Below are positions 34,678 to 44,644 of a DNA stretch of 64,000 bases, piece after piece. The position numbers and the translations under genes were made by a program. The first letter of the stretch is position 1. Each line of letters opens with the position of its first letter. The DNA is from Salinarimonas sp046292825 (GTDB lineage: Bacteria; Pseudomonadota; Alphaproteobacteria; Rhizobiales; Beijerinckiaceae): the NCBI RefSeq assembly GCF_046292825.1, contig NZ_JBKBQG010000012.1, forward strand, positions 36,252 through 100,251, given 5' to 3'. The notes beneath the pieces are model-generated. The model was given only the letters and a program-made list of their open reading frames with translations. It was not told where the DNA came from and ran no database searches.

Positions 34678-35124
34678 TCAGTCCACGACGCCTTGGCGAT
34701 TCTCCACGGCGACCAGCGTCGCGGTCAGCAGCGCGACGGTGCGGGTGCGATCCCCCTCGATGGCCTCGACCTCGGCCTGGGCGATGGTGAGGAGGCGGCC
34801 CGATTTCACGACGCGCCCGCGCGCGACGAGCCGGTCGCCGGACGCCGGCGCCATCAGATTGATCTTGAACTCGGCGGTGAGCACGCCCCTGCCCTCCGGC
34901 ATCAGCGTGAGCCCGGCATAGCCGGCGGCCGAATCCGCGATCGTCGCGACGATGCCGGCATGGACGAAGCCGTGCTGCTGGGAGACGCGCGGGGTGATCT
35001 CGAGGCCGATCTCGACCGCGCCCGCCGCGACCGACAGGAGCCGCGCGCCGATCGTCTCCATCACCGTCTGCCGGGCGAAGCTCGCCTCGACGCGCGCGCG
35101 GGCGATCGCGACATCCGCGCTCAT
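34678..35124 (-). CDS. PaaI-family hotdog-fold thioesterase
   Basis: 148 residues with the hotdog helix-strand motif (QQHGFVHAGIVATIADSAAGYAGL), in which the HG pair and the Asp are active-site elements of PaaI-type acyl-CoA thioesterases. The start overlaps the dusA stop as ATGA, indicating coupled translation. Substrate acyl-CoA unknown. Confidence 0.85.
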   Translation of the reverse strand: MSADVAIARARVEASFARQTVMETIGARLLSVAAGAVEIGLEITPRVSQQHGFVHAGIVATIADSAAGYAGLTLMPEGRGVLTAEFKINLMAPASGDRLVARGRVVKSGRLLTIAQAEVEAIEGDRTRTVALLTATLVAVENRQGVVD

Positions 35125-36179
35125 GCCGCGTCCTCGAGCGCCCCGCGGCGCACATGCGCCACCGCCGCGCGCAGGGTCTCGAGCCCGGCCCCGGGCTTCA
35201 CCGCCTCGGTCGCGAGGTGGCGGCGATAGGCGCGCGCGCCGGGGCGTCCGGAAAAGAGGCCGAGCATGTGGCGGGTGATCGAGGCGAGCCGCACGCCCTG
35301 CGCGAGCCGCGCGGCGATGTAGGGCTCGTAGGCCTCGATCGCCTCGAAGCCGTCCGCGACGGGCGGCGCCTCGCCGAACAGCTCCGGGTCGACGCGCAGG
35401 AGGAGTTCGGGGTCCTGATAGGCGGCGCGACCGAGCATCACCCCGTCGAGGCGCACGCCGTCCGCCTCCGCGAGCTCGGCCTTGGCCCGATCGATCGACT
35501 TCAGCCCGCCATTGAGCGCGATCGGCAGGCCGGGGCGATCGCGCTTGAGGCGGCGCACGCGGGCATAATCGAGGGGCGGCACGTCGCGGTTCTCCTTCGG
35601 CGAGAGCCCCTGCAGCCAGGCCTTACGCGCGTGCACGATCAGCGCGTCCGTGCCCGCCGCGACGACGGCCTCGGCGAGCGCGTCGAGCGCGGCCTGCGGG
35701 TCCTGGTCGTCGACGCCGATGCGGCACTTGACGGTCACCGGCACGGACACCGCCGCCTTCATCGCCGCGACGCAATCGCCGACGAGCCCCGGCTCGCGCA
35801 TCAGACAGGCGCCGAAGCGTCCGTCCTGCACGCGGTCCGAGGGGCAGCCGACATTCAGGTTCACCTCGTCGTAGCCGAATTCCTCGACGCAGATCCGCGC
35901 CGCCTCGGCGAGATCGCCGGGATCCGACCCGCCGAGCTGCACGGCCACGGGGTGCTCGCTCGCGTCGTAGCCGAGGAGCCGCTGCCGCGGCCCGTGGATC
36001 ACGGCGCCGGTCGTGACCATTTCGGTATAGAGGAGCGCCCGGCGCGAGAGCACGCGATGGAAGGCGCGACAATGGCTGTCCGTCCAGTCCATCATGGGCG
36101 CGACGGAGAAGCGCCAGGGGCTCGCGGCCCCGGGCTCCTCGGCTCGCACCAGATCGTCCTCGCCTGCGCGCTCGTTCAT
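35121..36179 (-). CDS. dusA: tRNA-dihydrouridine(20/20a) synthase
   Basis: 352 residues, an FMN TIM-barrel enzyme that reduces uridine in the tRNA D-loop with NADPH. FSVAPMMDWTDSHCRAFHR binds FMN at the N-terminus. LNVGCPSDRVQDGRFGACLM contains the catalytic Cys. VIHARKAWLQGLSPKENR and LNGGL are DusA-type features. Length and order fit DusA rather than DusB/C. Coupled to the downstream thioesterase gene. Confidence 0.93.
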   Translation of the reverse strand: MNERAGEDDLVRAEEPGAASPWRFSVAPMMDWTDSHCRAFHRVLSRRALLYTEMVTTGAVIHGPRQRLLGYDASEHPVAVQLGGSDPGDLAEAARICVEEFGYDEVNLNVGCPSDRVQDGRFGACLMREPGLVGDCVAAMKAAVSVPVTVKCRIGVDDQDPQAALDALAEAVVAAGTDALIVHARKAWLQGLSPKENRDVPPLDYARVRRLKRDRPGLPIALNGGLKSIDRAKAELAEADGVRLDGVMLGRAAYQDPELLLRVDPELFGEAPPVADGFEAIEAYEPYIAARLAQGVRLASITRHMLGLFSGRPGARAYRRHLATEAVKPGAGLETLRAAVAHVRRGALEDAA

Positions 36180-36319
36180 TCTGTCGGCCTACCCTCGTCG
36201 CTTCACGCTCCGAGAGATGGGGACGCAGCGGGAGCGAGAAAAGCGGAATTGGTTTGGGGCGTTGTAGCCGAGAGCGGTCGAGAGTGCGAGACGGAACCGG
36301 AGACGGCGCGCCTCCTCGA

Positions 36320-36895
36320 TCAAGCGGGTCCGATCCGACGCGCCGGTTCCGCTCCAGCCGCCCGGCTCGGCGCGAACCATTCCGAAAGCGGCTGTCCGTC
36401 CGACGTCTTGACGAGCGAATCGAAGAATTGCAGGTCCGCGGCCAGAGCGTTCGGGTCGTCGCACCGCCGGATGAGGCCGCCGAGGAAGCTGACGCAATCG
36501 AAAGTCTCGCCGGCGAGAAAGCCGTTCGCCGTATCGACGACCTTGCCTGCCGGATCGACCTTGAAATAGAGCAGGCGGTAAGTCATGCGCCTCTGCTCGG
36601 CGCCGATCAGACCACCGAGGTGGAAGCCTTGGGCGTGGCCCTGACTGCGGACGAGATGTCGCTCGAGGCGCATGCCGTTCGGCAGTCGAGAACCCCCGAT
36701 GCGGTTTCCGATCAGCGGCTGCTGTGCGCCCAGCCGGATCACATCCATCTGCCTCACGAGATCGGCATAATCGCGTCCGACGAAGACGCGCATGACCATG
36801 TTGTCCACACCGCGATTGAAATCGGCGGTGCTCTGACAGCCGCCGAGGGCCGACACACAGAGCAACAACACCAAGACCGACGCCACGCGCTTCAT
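36320..36895 (-). CDS. Hypothetical lipoprotein
   Basis: 191 residues from ATG 36895, with a signal peptide and lipobox LGGC (about 18-21), followed by QSTADFNRGVDNMVMRVFVG. The C-terminal half has a small-lipoprotein beta-like pattern (MTYRLLYFKVDPAGKVVDTANGF) seen in SmpA/OmlA-like proteins, but I cannot assign it to a family. An upstream in-frame ATG at 37057 lies within the repeat and is rejected. Monocistronic. Confidence 0.7.
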   Translation of the reverse strand: MKRVASVLVLLLCVSALGGCQSTADFNRGVDNMVMRVFVGRDYADLVRQMDVIRLGAQQPLIGNRIGGSRLPNGMRLERHLVRSQGHAQGFHLGGLIGAEQRRMTYRLLYFKVDPAGKVVDTANGFLAGETFDCVSFLGGLIRRCDDPNALAADLQFFDSLVKTSDGQPLSEWFAPSRAAGAEPARRIGPA

Positions 36896-37000
36896 CAGGC
36901 TTCCTCGACGAACGAGCGCAACCGGGACGCTGCGCAGCGGACGTCTTACGGCCTGAAGATTACCGGCACGGAAAAGCGGAATCGAGAATTTGCCATCAGC

Positions 37001-37118
37001 AGCGCCTATAGGCTGCGTCCTGCATCGGTTCCCTGATTGCGAGGAACGAGCGCGCATGCGCGCTCGATCTGACTGTCGGGGTTCTCGGTTCCGGGCTCGC
37101 TTCGCGCCCCGGAATGAC
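37001..37118. repeat. Family-A' half repeat
   Basis: 118 bases equal to the second half of the 30192/63326 element: gcgcctataggctgcg, gagcgcgcatgcgcgctc and the end cttcgcgccccggaatgac. It lies between gyrA and the lipoprotein gene, 23 bases beyond the gyrA stop. Confidence 0.8.
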
Positions 37119-37141
37119 GGATTGAGGAGGTTTGCGAGATC

Positions 37142-39919
37142 TCACCCCTCCCCGCCATTCTCCCCGTTGCCATCGCCGCCGTCCACGACCTCGCTCTCCG
37201 TCCCGCCCGCGATGTGCTCGACGGAGACGACGTGCTCGCCCTCGGCCGTGTCGAACACGATCACGCCTTGCGTCGAGCGGCCGGCGATGCGGATGCCGTC
37301 GACGGGGACGCGGATCGTCTGGCCACGGTCGGTGATGAGCATCACCTGATCGTGCTGCTCGACGGGGAAGGAGGAGACGAGGCGGCCGTTGCGGTCGTTC
37401 GTCACCATGGCGACGATGCCCTTGCCGCCGCGCCCGGTCACCCGGTACTCGAAGGACGAGGTGCGCTTGCCGTAGCCGTTGACGGAGAGCGTGAGCACGA
37501 ATTGCTCGGCCGCGCCCATCTCGGCATAGCGCTCCTGGCCGAGCTCGATATCGGCCGTCGCCTCCTCGCCGTCGCCGTTGCCGTTCGCCGGAGCCTCCTC
37601 CGGTCCCTCGGCGCCGGACGCGCGGCGCATGGCGGAGGCGTAGCGCAGATAGGCCTGACGCTCCTCGGCGGAGGCCTCGAAATGGCGCAGGATCGCGAGC
37701 GAGATCACCCGGTCGTCGCGCGAGAGCGTGATGCCGCGCACGCCGGTCGAATCGCGGCCCTTGAAGACGCGCACCTCCGGCACCGCGAAGCGGATGCACT
37801 GGCCGCCGGCGGTGGTGAGCAGCACGTCGTCGTCGACCGAGCAGACCTGCACGTCGACGATGGAATCGCCCTCGTCGAGCTTCATCGCGATCTTGCCGGC
37901 GCGGTTCACCTGGACGAAGTCGGAGAGCTTGTTGCGGCGCACGTTGCCGGCGGCGGTGGCGAACATCACGTCGAACGCTTCCCAGCTGTCCTCGTCCTCG
38001 GGAAGCGGCATGATCGTGGTGATGCGCTCGTCCTCCTGCAGAGGCAGGAGATTGACGAGCGCCTTGCCGCGGGCATTGGGCGCGCCGACGGGCAGCCGCC
38101 AGATCTTTTCCTTGTAGACCTGGCCCCTCGAGGAGAAGAACAGAACCGGCGAATGCGTGCTCGCGATGAACAGGCGCGAGACGAAATCCTCCTCGCGCGT
38201 CGCCATGCCGGAGCGTCCCTTGCCGCCGCGGCGCTGGGCGCGATAGGTCGAGAGCGGCACGCGCTTGATGTAGCCCATGTGCGACACGGTCACGACCATG
38301 TCCTCGCGGGCGATCAGGTCCTCGACGTCGAACTCGCCCTCGGCCTCCACGATCTCGGTGCGGCGCGGGCTGGCATAGGCCTCGCGCACCTGCGCGAGCT
38401 CGTCGCGGATGATGCCGAGGATGCGCGCGCGCGAGCGCAGGATGTCGAGATAATCGGCGATCTCGGACGCGAGCTTCTGCAATTCGTCGCCGATCTCGTC
38501 GCGGCCGAGCGCCGTGAGGCGCTGCAAGCGCAGATCGAGGATGGCGCGCGCCTGGACCTCGGAGAGGCGGTAGGTGCCGTCCTCCGCCACGCGGTGCAGC
38601 GGATCGTCGACGAGCGCGATGAGGGGCGCGATGTCGAGGGCCGGCCAATCGCGCTCCATCAGCGCCTCGCGGGCGCTGTTGGGATCGGGCGAGGTGCGGA
38701 TGAGGCGGATGACCTCGTCGATGTTCGCCACCGCGATCGCGAGACCGCAGAGCACGTGGGCGCGGTCGCGCGCCTTGGCGAGCAGGAATTTGGTGCGCCG
38801 GGAGACGACTTCCTCGCGGAAATCGACGAAGGCGCGGATGAGGTCCTTGAGGTTCATCACCTCGGGGCGCCCGCCGTTGAGCGCGACGAGGTTCGCTCCG
38901 AAGGTCGTCTGGAGCGGCGTGTAGCGGTAGAGCTGGTTGAGGACGACGTCCGCCACCGCGTCGCGCTTGAGTTCGATGACGATGCGCATGCCGTCGCGGT
39001 TCGATTCGTCGCGCAGGTCCGAGATTCCCTCGACGCGCTTCTCGCGCACGAGATCGGCGATGCGCTCGATCAGCGAGGCCTTGTTCACCTGATAGGGGAT
39101 CTCGGTGACGATGATCGCCTCGCGATCCTTGCGGATCTCCTCGACCTCGGCCTTGGCGCGCATCACGATCGAGCCGCGGCCCGTGTGATAGGCCGAGCGG
39201 ATGCCGGCGCGGCCGAGGATCATGCCCGCGGTCGGGAAATCGGGGCCGGGCACGATCTCGATCAGGTCGTCGATCGAGATGCCCGGATCGTCGATATAGG
39301 CGAGGCAGGCGTCGACCACCTCGCCGAGATTGTGCGGCGGGATGTTCGTCGCCATGCCGACCGCGATGCCGCCGCCGCCATTGACGAGGAGATTGGGGAA
39401 GCGCGCCGGCAGGACGAGCGGCTCGCGCTCCTTGCCGTCGTAATTGGGGCCGAAATCGACAGTGTCCTTGTCGATGTCGTCGAGGAGCGCGATCGCGGGC
39501 TTGGCGAGGCGGCACTCGGTGTAGCGCATCGCCGCCGCCGGATCGCCGTCGACCGAGCCGAAATTCCCCTGCCCGTCGATCAGCGGCAGCCGCATCGAGA
39601 AGGGCTGCGCCATGCGCACGAGCGCGTCGTAGATCGCCGAATCGCCGTGCGGGTGGTACTTGCCCATCACGTCGCCGACGACGCGCGCGCATTTCACGTA
39701 AGCCCGCTCGGGGAGATAGCCGCTCTCGTGCATGGCGTAGAGGATGCGCCGGTGCACGGGCTTGAGCCCGTCGCGCGCATCGGGCAGCGCGCGGCTCACG
39801 ATCACGCTCATGGCGTAATCGAGATAGGACTTCTTCATCTCCTCGACGATGGAGACGGCCTTGACGTCGCCGCCGGGGGGCGGGGCGTCGCCAGGATTCT
39901 TCGGATCGTTCTCGGCCAA
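37142..39919 (-). CDS. gyrA: DNA gyrase subunit A
   Basis: 925 residues. With GyrB it introduces negative supercoils. The catalytic Tyr lies in AAAMRYTECRL (about 128). The quinolone-resistance region HPHGDSAIYDALVRMAQPF keeps Ser and Asp at the positions of E. coli S83 and D87. The C-terminal beta-pinwheel has the GyrA box RAQRRGGKGRSGM and ends in an acidic Gly-rich tail (TESEVVDGGDGNGENGGEG). Length matches alphaproteobacterial GyrA. Starts at ATG 39919. Confidence 0.97.
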   Translation of the reverse strand: MAENDPKNPGDAPPPGGDVKAVSIVEEMKKSYLDYAMSVIVSRALPDARDGLKPVHRRILYAMHESGYLPERAYVKCARVVGDVMGKYHPHGDSAIYDALVRMAQPFSMRLPLIDGQGNFGSVDGDPAAAMRYTECRLAKPAIALLDDIDKDTVDFGPNYDGKEREPLVLPARFPNLLVNGGGGIAVGMATNIPPHNLGEVVDACLAYIDDPGISIDDLIEIVPGPDFPTAGMILGRAGIRSAYHTGRGSIVMRAKAEVEEIRKDREAIIVTEIPYQVNKASLIERIADLVREKRVEGISDLRDESNRDGMRIVIELKRDAVADVVLNQLYRYTPLQTTFGANLVALNGGRPEVMNLKDLIRAFVDFREEVVSRRTKFLLAKARDRAHVLCGLAIAVANIDEVIRLIRTSPDPNSAREALMERDWPALDIAPLIALVDDPLHRVAEDGTYRLSEVQARAILDLRLQRLTALGRDEIGDELQKLASEIADYLDILRSRARILGIIRDELAQVREAYASPRRTEIVEAEGEFDVEDLIAREDMVVTVSHMGYIKRVPLSTYRAQRRGGKGRSGMATREEDFVSRLFIASTHSPVLFFSSRGQVYKEKIWRLPVGAPNARGKALVNLLPLQEDERITTIMPLPEDEDSWEAFDVMFATAAGNVRRNKLSDFVQVNRAGKIAMKLDEGDSIVDVQVCSVDDDVLLTTAGGQCIRFAVPEVRVFKGRDSTGVRGITLSRDDRVISLAILRHFEASAEERQAYLRYASAMRRASGAEGPEEAPANGNGDGEEATADIELGQERYAEMGAAEQFVLTLSVNGYGKRTSSFEYRVTGRGGKGIVAMVTNDRNGRLVSSFPVEQHDQVMLITDRGQTIRVPVDGIRIAGRSTQGVIVFDTAEGEHVVSVEHIAGGTESEVVDGGDGNGENGGEG

Positions 39920-40056
39920 GGTCGGGGTCTCGGGCTCTTGTTCGGGAGGGCGGGAGACGGGGTCGCGAAGGCGCTCCGATTCCGCGCGAGATCAACGCTT
40001 CAAGTGGCCTGTCGCGGGCGCGAATGCAAGCGCGTAAAGGACGTGCGCGCGGCTTC

Positions 40057-40458
40057 TCAACCGAAAACGACCCGGTGCATCAACCGCCCCGGCAGGAGCG
40101 TGAAGGCGCCCGTCACCACGAGCGCGAAGACGTAGATCATCCACATCGTGGTGCGGTGGTGCACGATCATCCGCCGCCTGGCCGCGAGCACGCCGAGGAT
40201 CACCATTACGGTCGTGAAGGCGGAGAGGCCGTGGATCCAGCTGAACGGGCCGAGGAGCGGGCGGTAGACGAAGCCGAAGGAGGAGAGCGTGACGACGAGC
40301 ATCAGGGCCGCCCACGCATAGCCGAGGGCGCGGTGCACGGCCTTGCCCGTCCGCATCGGGCTCGCGAGCTGGACGGCGCCGAGGAGGAGGGCCGCGAGCG
40401 CGGCCAGCGTGTGGACCTGGACGAGGATCGGCTCGGCGAGAAGGGGGGCGAGGCTCAT
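40057..40458 (-). CDS. DUF2306 family membrane protein
   Basis: 133 residues with four predicted helices and conserved His in KAVHRALGYAWA and VHHRTTMWM, matching the DUF2306 membrane family (some annotated as predicted membrane proteins near mutL). Start at 40458, divergent from mutL by 157 bases. Function unknown. Confidence 0.75.
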   Translation of the reverse strand: MSLAPLLAEPILVQVHTLAALAALLLGAVQLASPMRTGKAVHRALGYAWAALMLVVTLSSFGFVYRPLLGPFSWIHGLSAFTTVMVILGVLAARRRMIVHHRTTMWMIYVFALVVTGAFTLLPGRLMHRVVFG

Positions 40459-40615
40459 CGCGGGTCTCCGCAGATCGATGTAACGAGCATTAACATGATC
40501 GGACGCCCGTGGACAAGCCGCTTCGCGCGACATGCGCGCCCCTCCTCCCGCGCCCCGATCCGCGCTAGTGTCTTCCCTCCCCTCACCCCGATTCGGCCGG
40601 TCAGGACGAGACCCG

Positions 40616-42520
40616 ATGAGCGACACGGCCCGCACGGCCGCAATGGAGAGCGAAGCCGAAGCGGCGCAGGCGGCGCCCGGCGGCGTGCGCCTCCTCGACG
40701 CCGTCCTCGTCGACCGGATCGCCGCGGGCGAGGTCGTCGAGCGGCCGGCTTCTGCGGTCAAGGAGCTCGTCGAGAACGCGATCGACGCGGGCGCCCGCGC
40801 GATCTCGGTCGAGATCGTCGCCGGCGGGCGGCGGCTGATCCGGGTCACGGACGACGGCAGCGGCATGTCGGCGCGCGATCTCGCGCTCGCGGTCGAGCGC
40901 CACGCCACCTCGAAGCTGCCCGAAGGCGACCTCACCGACATCCGCACGCTGGGCTTCCGCGGCGAGGCTCTGCCCTCGATCGGCGCGGTGAGCCGGCTGT
41001 CGATCCTCACCCGCGCCCGCGGCGCGACCTCCGGCCTCTCGCTCCTCGTCGATGCGGGCGCGAAGGGCGAGGTCCGCCCCGCCCCCGCCATGCCGGGCAC
41101 CCGCATCGAGGTGACGGATCTCTTCGCGGCGACGCCCGCGCGGCTGAAATTCCTGAAGAGCGACCGCGCAGAAGCCATCGCCGTCGCGGAGGTGGTCAAG
41201 CGCCTCGCGGTCGCCCATCCCGAGATCCGCTTCGCCTTCTCCGGCGAGGGCGCGGGCGCGCTCGCCTGCCCGCCCGAGGCGCCGGGGCCCGACGGGCTCG
41301 CGCGGCGGCTCGCCAAGGTGATCGGACGCGACTTCCCCGAGAATTCGGTCGCGCTCGAAGCGGCGCGGGAGGGCTTCGCCCTGTCGGGGCTCATCGGCCT
41401 GCCGACCTTCCACCGCGGCAGCGCGCAGGCGATCCATTTCGTCGTCAACGGCCGCCCCGTCCGCGACAAGCTCCTCCTGTCGGCGGTGCGCGGCGGCTAT
41501 GCGGACGTGATGCCCGGCGATCGGCACCCGGCGCTCGCTCTGTTCGTGACCTGCGATCCGCGCATGGTCGACGTCAACGTCCACCCGGCGAAGACGGAGG
41601 TGCGCTTCCGCGATCCCGGGCTCGTGCGCGCGCTCGTCGTCTCGGCGATCCGCGAGGCGCTGGCGAAAGCGGGGTTTCGCGCGGCGACGACGGGGGGCGC
41701 GCAGGCGCTCGAGGCGTTGCGCGTCCATTCCGGCCGCAGCCTTTACGCCCCGCCGGCGCGCGCGAGCCTGCCGCGCACGGACATCGCCCGCTCCTGGCAG
41801 GCGCCGCTCGACGGTCTCGGCGAGGAGCGCGCCGCGGGCGGCTTCGGCGAGGCGGCGCAGGCCGCCTTCGGCCTCGCGCCTTCGGCGGATGCGCGCGCGC
41901 ACGCGGCCGAGCCCGCGCCCGAGGCGCTCGACCACCCGCTCGGCGCCGCCCGCGCGCAGATCCACGAGACCTACATCCTCGCCCAGACCCGCGACGGCAT
42001 GGTCCTCGTCGACATGCATGCGGCGCACGAACGCCTCGTCTACGAGCGGTTGAAGCGGGAACGGGCGGGGGCCGCCATCGCGCGGCAGATGCTGCTCGTG
42101 CCGGAGATCGTCGAGCTCGAGGCGTCGGATGTCGGCCGTCTCGCCGAGGCCGCCGACGAGCTGTCCGCCCACGGCCTCGTTCTCGAGCCCTTCGGCCCGG
42201 GCGCCGTGTGCGTGCGCGAGCACCCCGCCGCGCTCGGCCGGCCGAACCTCGCCACCCTCGTGCGCGATCTCGCCGACGCCCTCGCCGAGAGCGAGGACGA
42301 CGCCGTCGGCGAGGCGCTCGAGCGACGCCGGGAGGCCATCCTGTCGCGGATGGCCTGCCACGGCTCGATCCGCTCGGGGCGGCGGCTCAAGCCGGAGGAG
42401 ATGGACGCGCTCCTGCGCGAGATGGAGGCGACGCCCCTCTCCGGCCAGTGCAATCACGGCCGCCCGACCTATGTCGAGCTCAAGCTCGCCGACATCGAGC
42501 GGCTGTTCGGGCGGCGCTGA
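40616..42520 (+). CDS. mutL: DNA mismatch repair protein MutL
   Basis: 634 residues. N-terminal GHKL ATPase motifs: ELVENAIDAGA, DDGSGM and RGEALPSIG. The C-terminal endonuclease motif DMHAAHERLVYE is present with CHGSIRSGRR and QCNHGRPTYVEL, so this MutL is of the nicking type found in bacteria without MutH. A Gly/Ala-rich linker joins the halves. The ATG at 40616 follows GGACGAG; a second ATG ten codons on is possible. MutS is not in the window. Confidence 0.96.
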   Translation: MSDTARTAAMESEAEAAQAAPGGVRLLDAVLVDRIAAGEVVERPASAVKELVENAIDAGARAISVEIVAGGRRLIRVTDDGSGMSARDLALAVERHATSKLPEGDLTDIRTLGFRGEALPSIGAVSRLSILTRARGATSGLSLLVDAGAKGEVRPAPAMPGTRIEVTDLFAATPARLKFLKSDRAEAIAVAEVVKRLAVAHPEIRFAFSGEGAGALACPPEAPGPDGLARRLAKVIGRDFPENSVALEAAREGFALSGLIGLPTFHRGSAQAIHFVVNGRPVRDKLLLSAVRGGYADVMPGDRHPALALFVTCDPRMVDVNVHPAKTEVRFRDPGLVRALVVSAIREALAKAGFRAATTGGAQALEALRVHSGRSLYAPPARASLPRTDIARSWQAPLDGLGEERAAGGFGEAAQAAFGLAPSADARAHAAEPAPEALDHPLGAARAQIHETYILAQTRDGMVLVDMHAAHERLVYERLKRERAGAAIARQMLLVPEIVELEASDVGRLAEAADELSAHGLVLEPFGPGAVCVREHPAALGRPNLATLVRDLADALAESEDDAVGEALERRREAILSRMACHGSIRSGRRLKPEEMDALLREMEATPLSGQCNHGRPTYVELKLADIERLFGRR

Positions 42521-42526
42521 TCCGCG

Positions 42527-42853
42527 TCAGGCGACGTCCTGCGCCTCGATCCCGCGGCGGTCGCGCTCCTTGTTGACGCGCTTGAGCGCGGCGGCGAGCA
42601 CCGCGGCCTTCTCGCGGCTGCCGGAATTGTCGGAGGCCGGCGTCGCGCCGGCGGGCGCGGCCTTGCGGCGCATCTCGCGGCGCTGGCGCTTCGCGATGTC
42701 GAGCGCGCGGTCGCGGCGCTCGCGCAGCCGCGCGACGAGCTTCGAGAGCTCGCCGTCGGCGACGCCCTTGAGCGCCGGGTGGTGGCTCTGCGCGACGAGC
42801 TCCTTCTCGTCCTTGTCGAGCACGCGCTCCTCGACCTTACGCGACCGGCCCAT
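42527..42853 (-). CDS. Small basic conserved hypothetical protein
   Basis: 108 residues, strongly charged and predicted helical (GRSRKVEERVLDKDEKELV, LVARLRERRDRALDIAKRQ), with no cysteine or membrane helix. Proteins of this type sit convergent to mutL in several Hyphomicrobiales. It ends 6 bases from the mutL stop. It may bind nucleic acid, but that is only a composition-based guess. Confidence 0.65.
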   Translation of the reverse strand: MGRSRKVEERVLDKDEKELVAQSHHPALKGVADGELSKLVARLRERRDRALDIAKRQRREMRRKAAPAGATPASDNSGSREKAAVLAAALKRVNKERDRRGIEAQDVA

Positions 42854-42968
42854 GATCTTCTCCTCGTCTCGTCTTCTGATGCTCGCCGCGCGAAACCCGC
42901 GCGATTCGGGGGCGCACGTTAGGCCGGCGCGGTGCGCGGGCGCAAGGCGTCGGTCGCGGACTGGCGCC

Positions 42969-43844
42969 TCAACGCGCCCCCTCCTCCGCGAGGCAGGCCG
43001 CGAGGCCCTCGCGATAGCTGGGGTAGAGGAGCTGCACGCCGAGCTCGCCCTTCAGCCGCGCGTTCGAGACGCGGCGATTGGCGGCGTAGAATTCCCGCGC
43101 CATCTCGCTCATCTGCGCCTCCTCGAAGGGGATCTCCGGGGGCGGCTCGATGCCGATCAGCGTGGCGGCGTGGGCGATCACGTCCTGCGGCGGGCAGGGC
43201 TCGTCGTCGCAGACATTGTAGACGGCGCCGGTCTGCGCCTTCTCCAGCGCCGCGAGCGCCGCCTGCGCGATGTCGGCGACGTGGATGCGGTTGAAGACCT
43301 GGCCCGGCTTGACGATCCGCCGCGCGGTGCCCGCGCGCAGCTGCTCGATCGCGTTGCGGCCCGGCCCGTAGATGCCCCCGAGCCGCAGGCTCGCCGCGCG
43401 CTTGCCCGCCCGCGTGCCGAGCGCCGCCCAATCCTCCTCCGCCGCGAGCCGGGCGCGGGTGCGCGGATTGTCGGGCCGCGGCGGCGTCGTCTCGTCGACC
43501 CAGGCGCCGCCGTGATCGCCGTAGACGCCGAGCGTCGAGAGATAGACGATCGCCGACACGCGCGGGCTCTGCGCGATCGCGTCGCCGAACGCCGCGAGCG
43601 CCGGATCCTCGCCGCCGCGCGGCGGGATCGAGATCAGGACGGCGTCGGCCTGCGCGAGATCCTCCACGATGCGCGGATCGGCGCTCGCCCCGTCGAAGAG
43701 GCGCGCCTCGACGCCCTGCGCCTCGAGCGCGCGGGCCTTCTCGGGCGTGCGCACCGTCCCGACGACGCGCGCGAAGCCGCCGCCCCGCGCGGTCTCGTCG
43801 GCGCTGAAGCCGTAGCCGAAGACGAACAGGGTCGCGCCTCTCAT
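42969..43844 (-). CDS. NAD-dependent epimerase/dehydratase (extended SDR), YeeZ-like
   Basis: 291 residues, Rossmann N-terminus FVFGYGFSADETARGG, then YLSTLGVYGDHGG, RLGGIYGPGRNAIEQL and VYNVCDDEPCPPQDVI. The substrate-binding C-terminal part is short, as in YeeZ-type SDR proteins. Its start overlaps the Anbu-gene stop as ATGA, so it is translationally coupled as the last gene of the Anbu operon. Role unknown. Confidence 0.8.
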   Translation of the reverse strand: MRGATLFVFGYGFSADETARGGGFARVVGTVRTPEKARALEAQGVEARLFDGASADPRIVEDLAQADAVLISIPPRGGEDPALAAFGDAIAQSPRVSAIVYLSTLGVYGDHGGAWVDETTPPRPDNPRTRARLAAEEDWAALGTRAGKRAASLRLGGIYGPGRNAIEQLRAGTARRIVKPGQVFNRIHVADIAQAALAALEKAQTGAVYNVCDDEPCPPQDVIAHAATLIGIEPPPEIPFEEAQMSEMAREFYAANRRVSNARLKGELGVQLLYPSYREGLAACLAEEGAR

Positions 43845-44605
43845 CGGCCCTGCCCGTCGGTGCGCTGCGCGGCGTAAGGCGGCCGCGGGATCGCCATGTG
43901 CGCGGCGCGCAGAGCCGCCGACCAGCGCTCGCGCAGATCGTGGAAATAGGGCTCGCCCGCCTCGATGCGGTGGACGAGTTCCGAGCGCAGCGTGTCGCGG
44001 CGCATGACGAGCACGTCGATCGGCAGCCCGACGCCGATATTCGACCGCATCGTCGAATCCATCGAGATCAGGCCGATCTTGAGCGCATCGTAGATGTCGG
44101 AGCCGAAGGTCACCGCCCGATCGAGGATCGGCTTGCCGTATTTGTGCTCGCCGATCTGCAGGAACGGCGCGTCCTGGCCGCATTCGATGAAGTTGCCGGC
44201 GGCGTAGATCATGAACAGCCGCATGCCCCCGCCCGCGAGCTGGCCGCCGAACAGGAACGACACGTCGAAATTGATGCCCGCCTCCTCGAGGCCCGGCCCG
44301 TGCACGGCGCGCACCTCCCGGATCGCCCGCCCGACGAGCTCGGCCGCCTTGAACATGCTCGTCTGGTCGGCGAGCCGCTGCACGCCGCCCTCGGCGGGAT
44401 CCTCGAGCCCCTCGACGAGGAGGCTCACCACGTTCTGCGAGACCGACAGGTTGCCCGCGCTCGCGAGCGCCATGACGCCGACGCCCGGGCGCTCGATGAC
44501 GGTCAGCTTGCGGAAGGTGGAGACGTTGTCGAGCCCCGCATTCGTGCGGGTGTCGGCGATCATCACGAGGCCCTGGTCGACCAGGAGACCGACGCAATAG
44601 GTCAT
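43841..44605 (-). CDS. Anbu proteasome-like peptidase
   Basis: 254 residues of the Ntn-hydrolase fold, starting MTYCVGLLVDQGLVMIADTR. The nucleophile is T2 after initiator-Met removal, with D18 and K33 (Met=1) as catalytic partners and SAGNLSVSQ, FLFGGQ and KIGLISMDSTMRSNIG in the core. This is the Anbu (ancestral beta subunit) family, self-assembling rings related to HslV and the proteasome; peptidase activity has been hard to show. It sits downstream of ATP-grasp, alpha-E and transglutaminase genes in the conserved four-gene association. Confidence 0.9.
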   Translation of the reverse strand: MTYCVGLLVDQGLVMIADTRTNAGLDNVSTFRKLTVIERPGVGVMALASAGNLSVSQNVVSLLVEGLEDPAEGGVQRLADQTSMFKAAELVGRAIREVRAVHGPGLEEAGINFDVSFLFGGQLAGGGMRLFMIYAAGNFIECGQDAPFLQIGEHKYGKPILDRAVTFGSDIYDALKIGLISMDSTMRSNIGVGLPIDVLVMRRDTLRSELVHRIEAGEPYFHDLRERWSAALRAAHMAIPRPPYAAQRTDGQGR

Positions 44606-44644
44606 GGCTCATGCATTCCGGTGGCGGCGGACGGCGCGTGCGCG

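Noticed and set aside
37214..40135. 973-codon plus-strand frame antisense to gyrA
   Set aside because: Composition typical of antisense shadows; the gyrA frame has full catalytic motifs.
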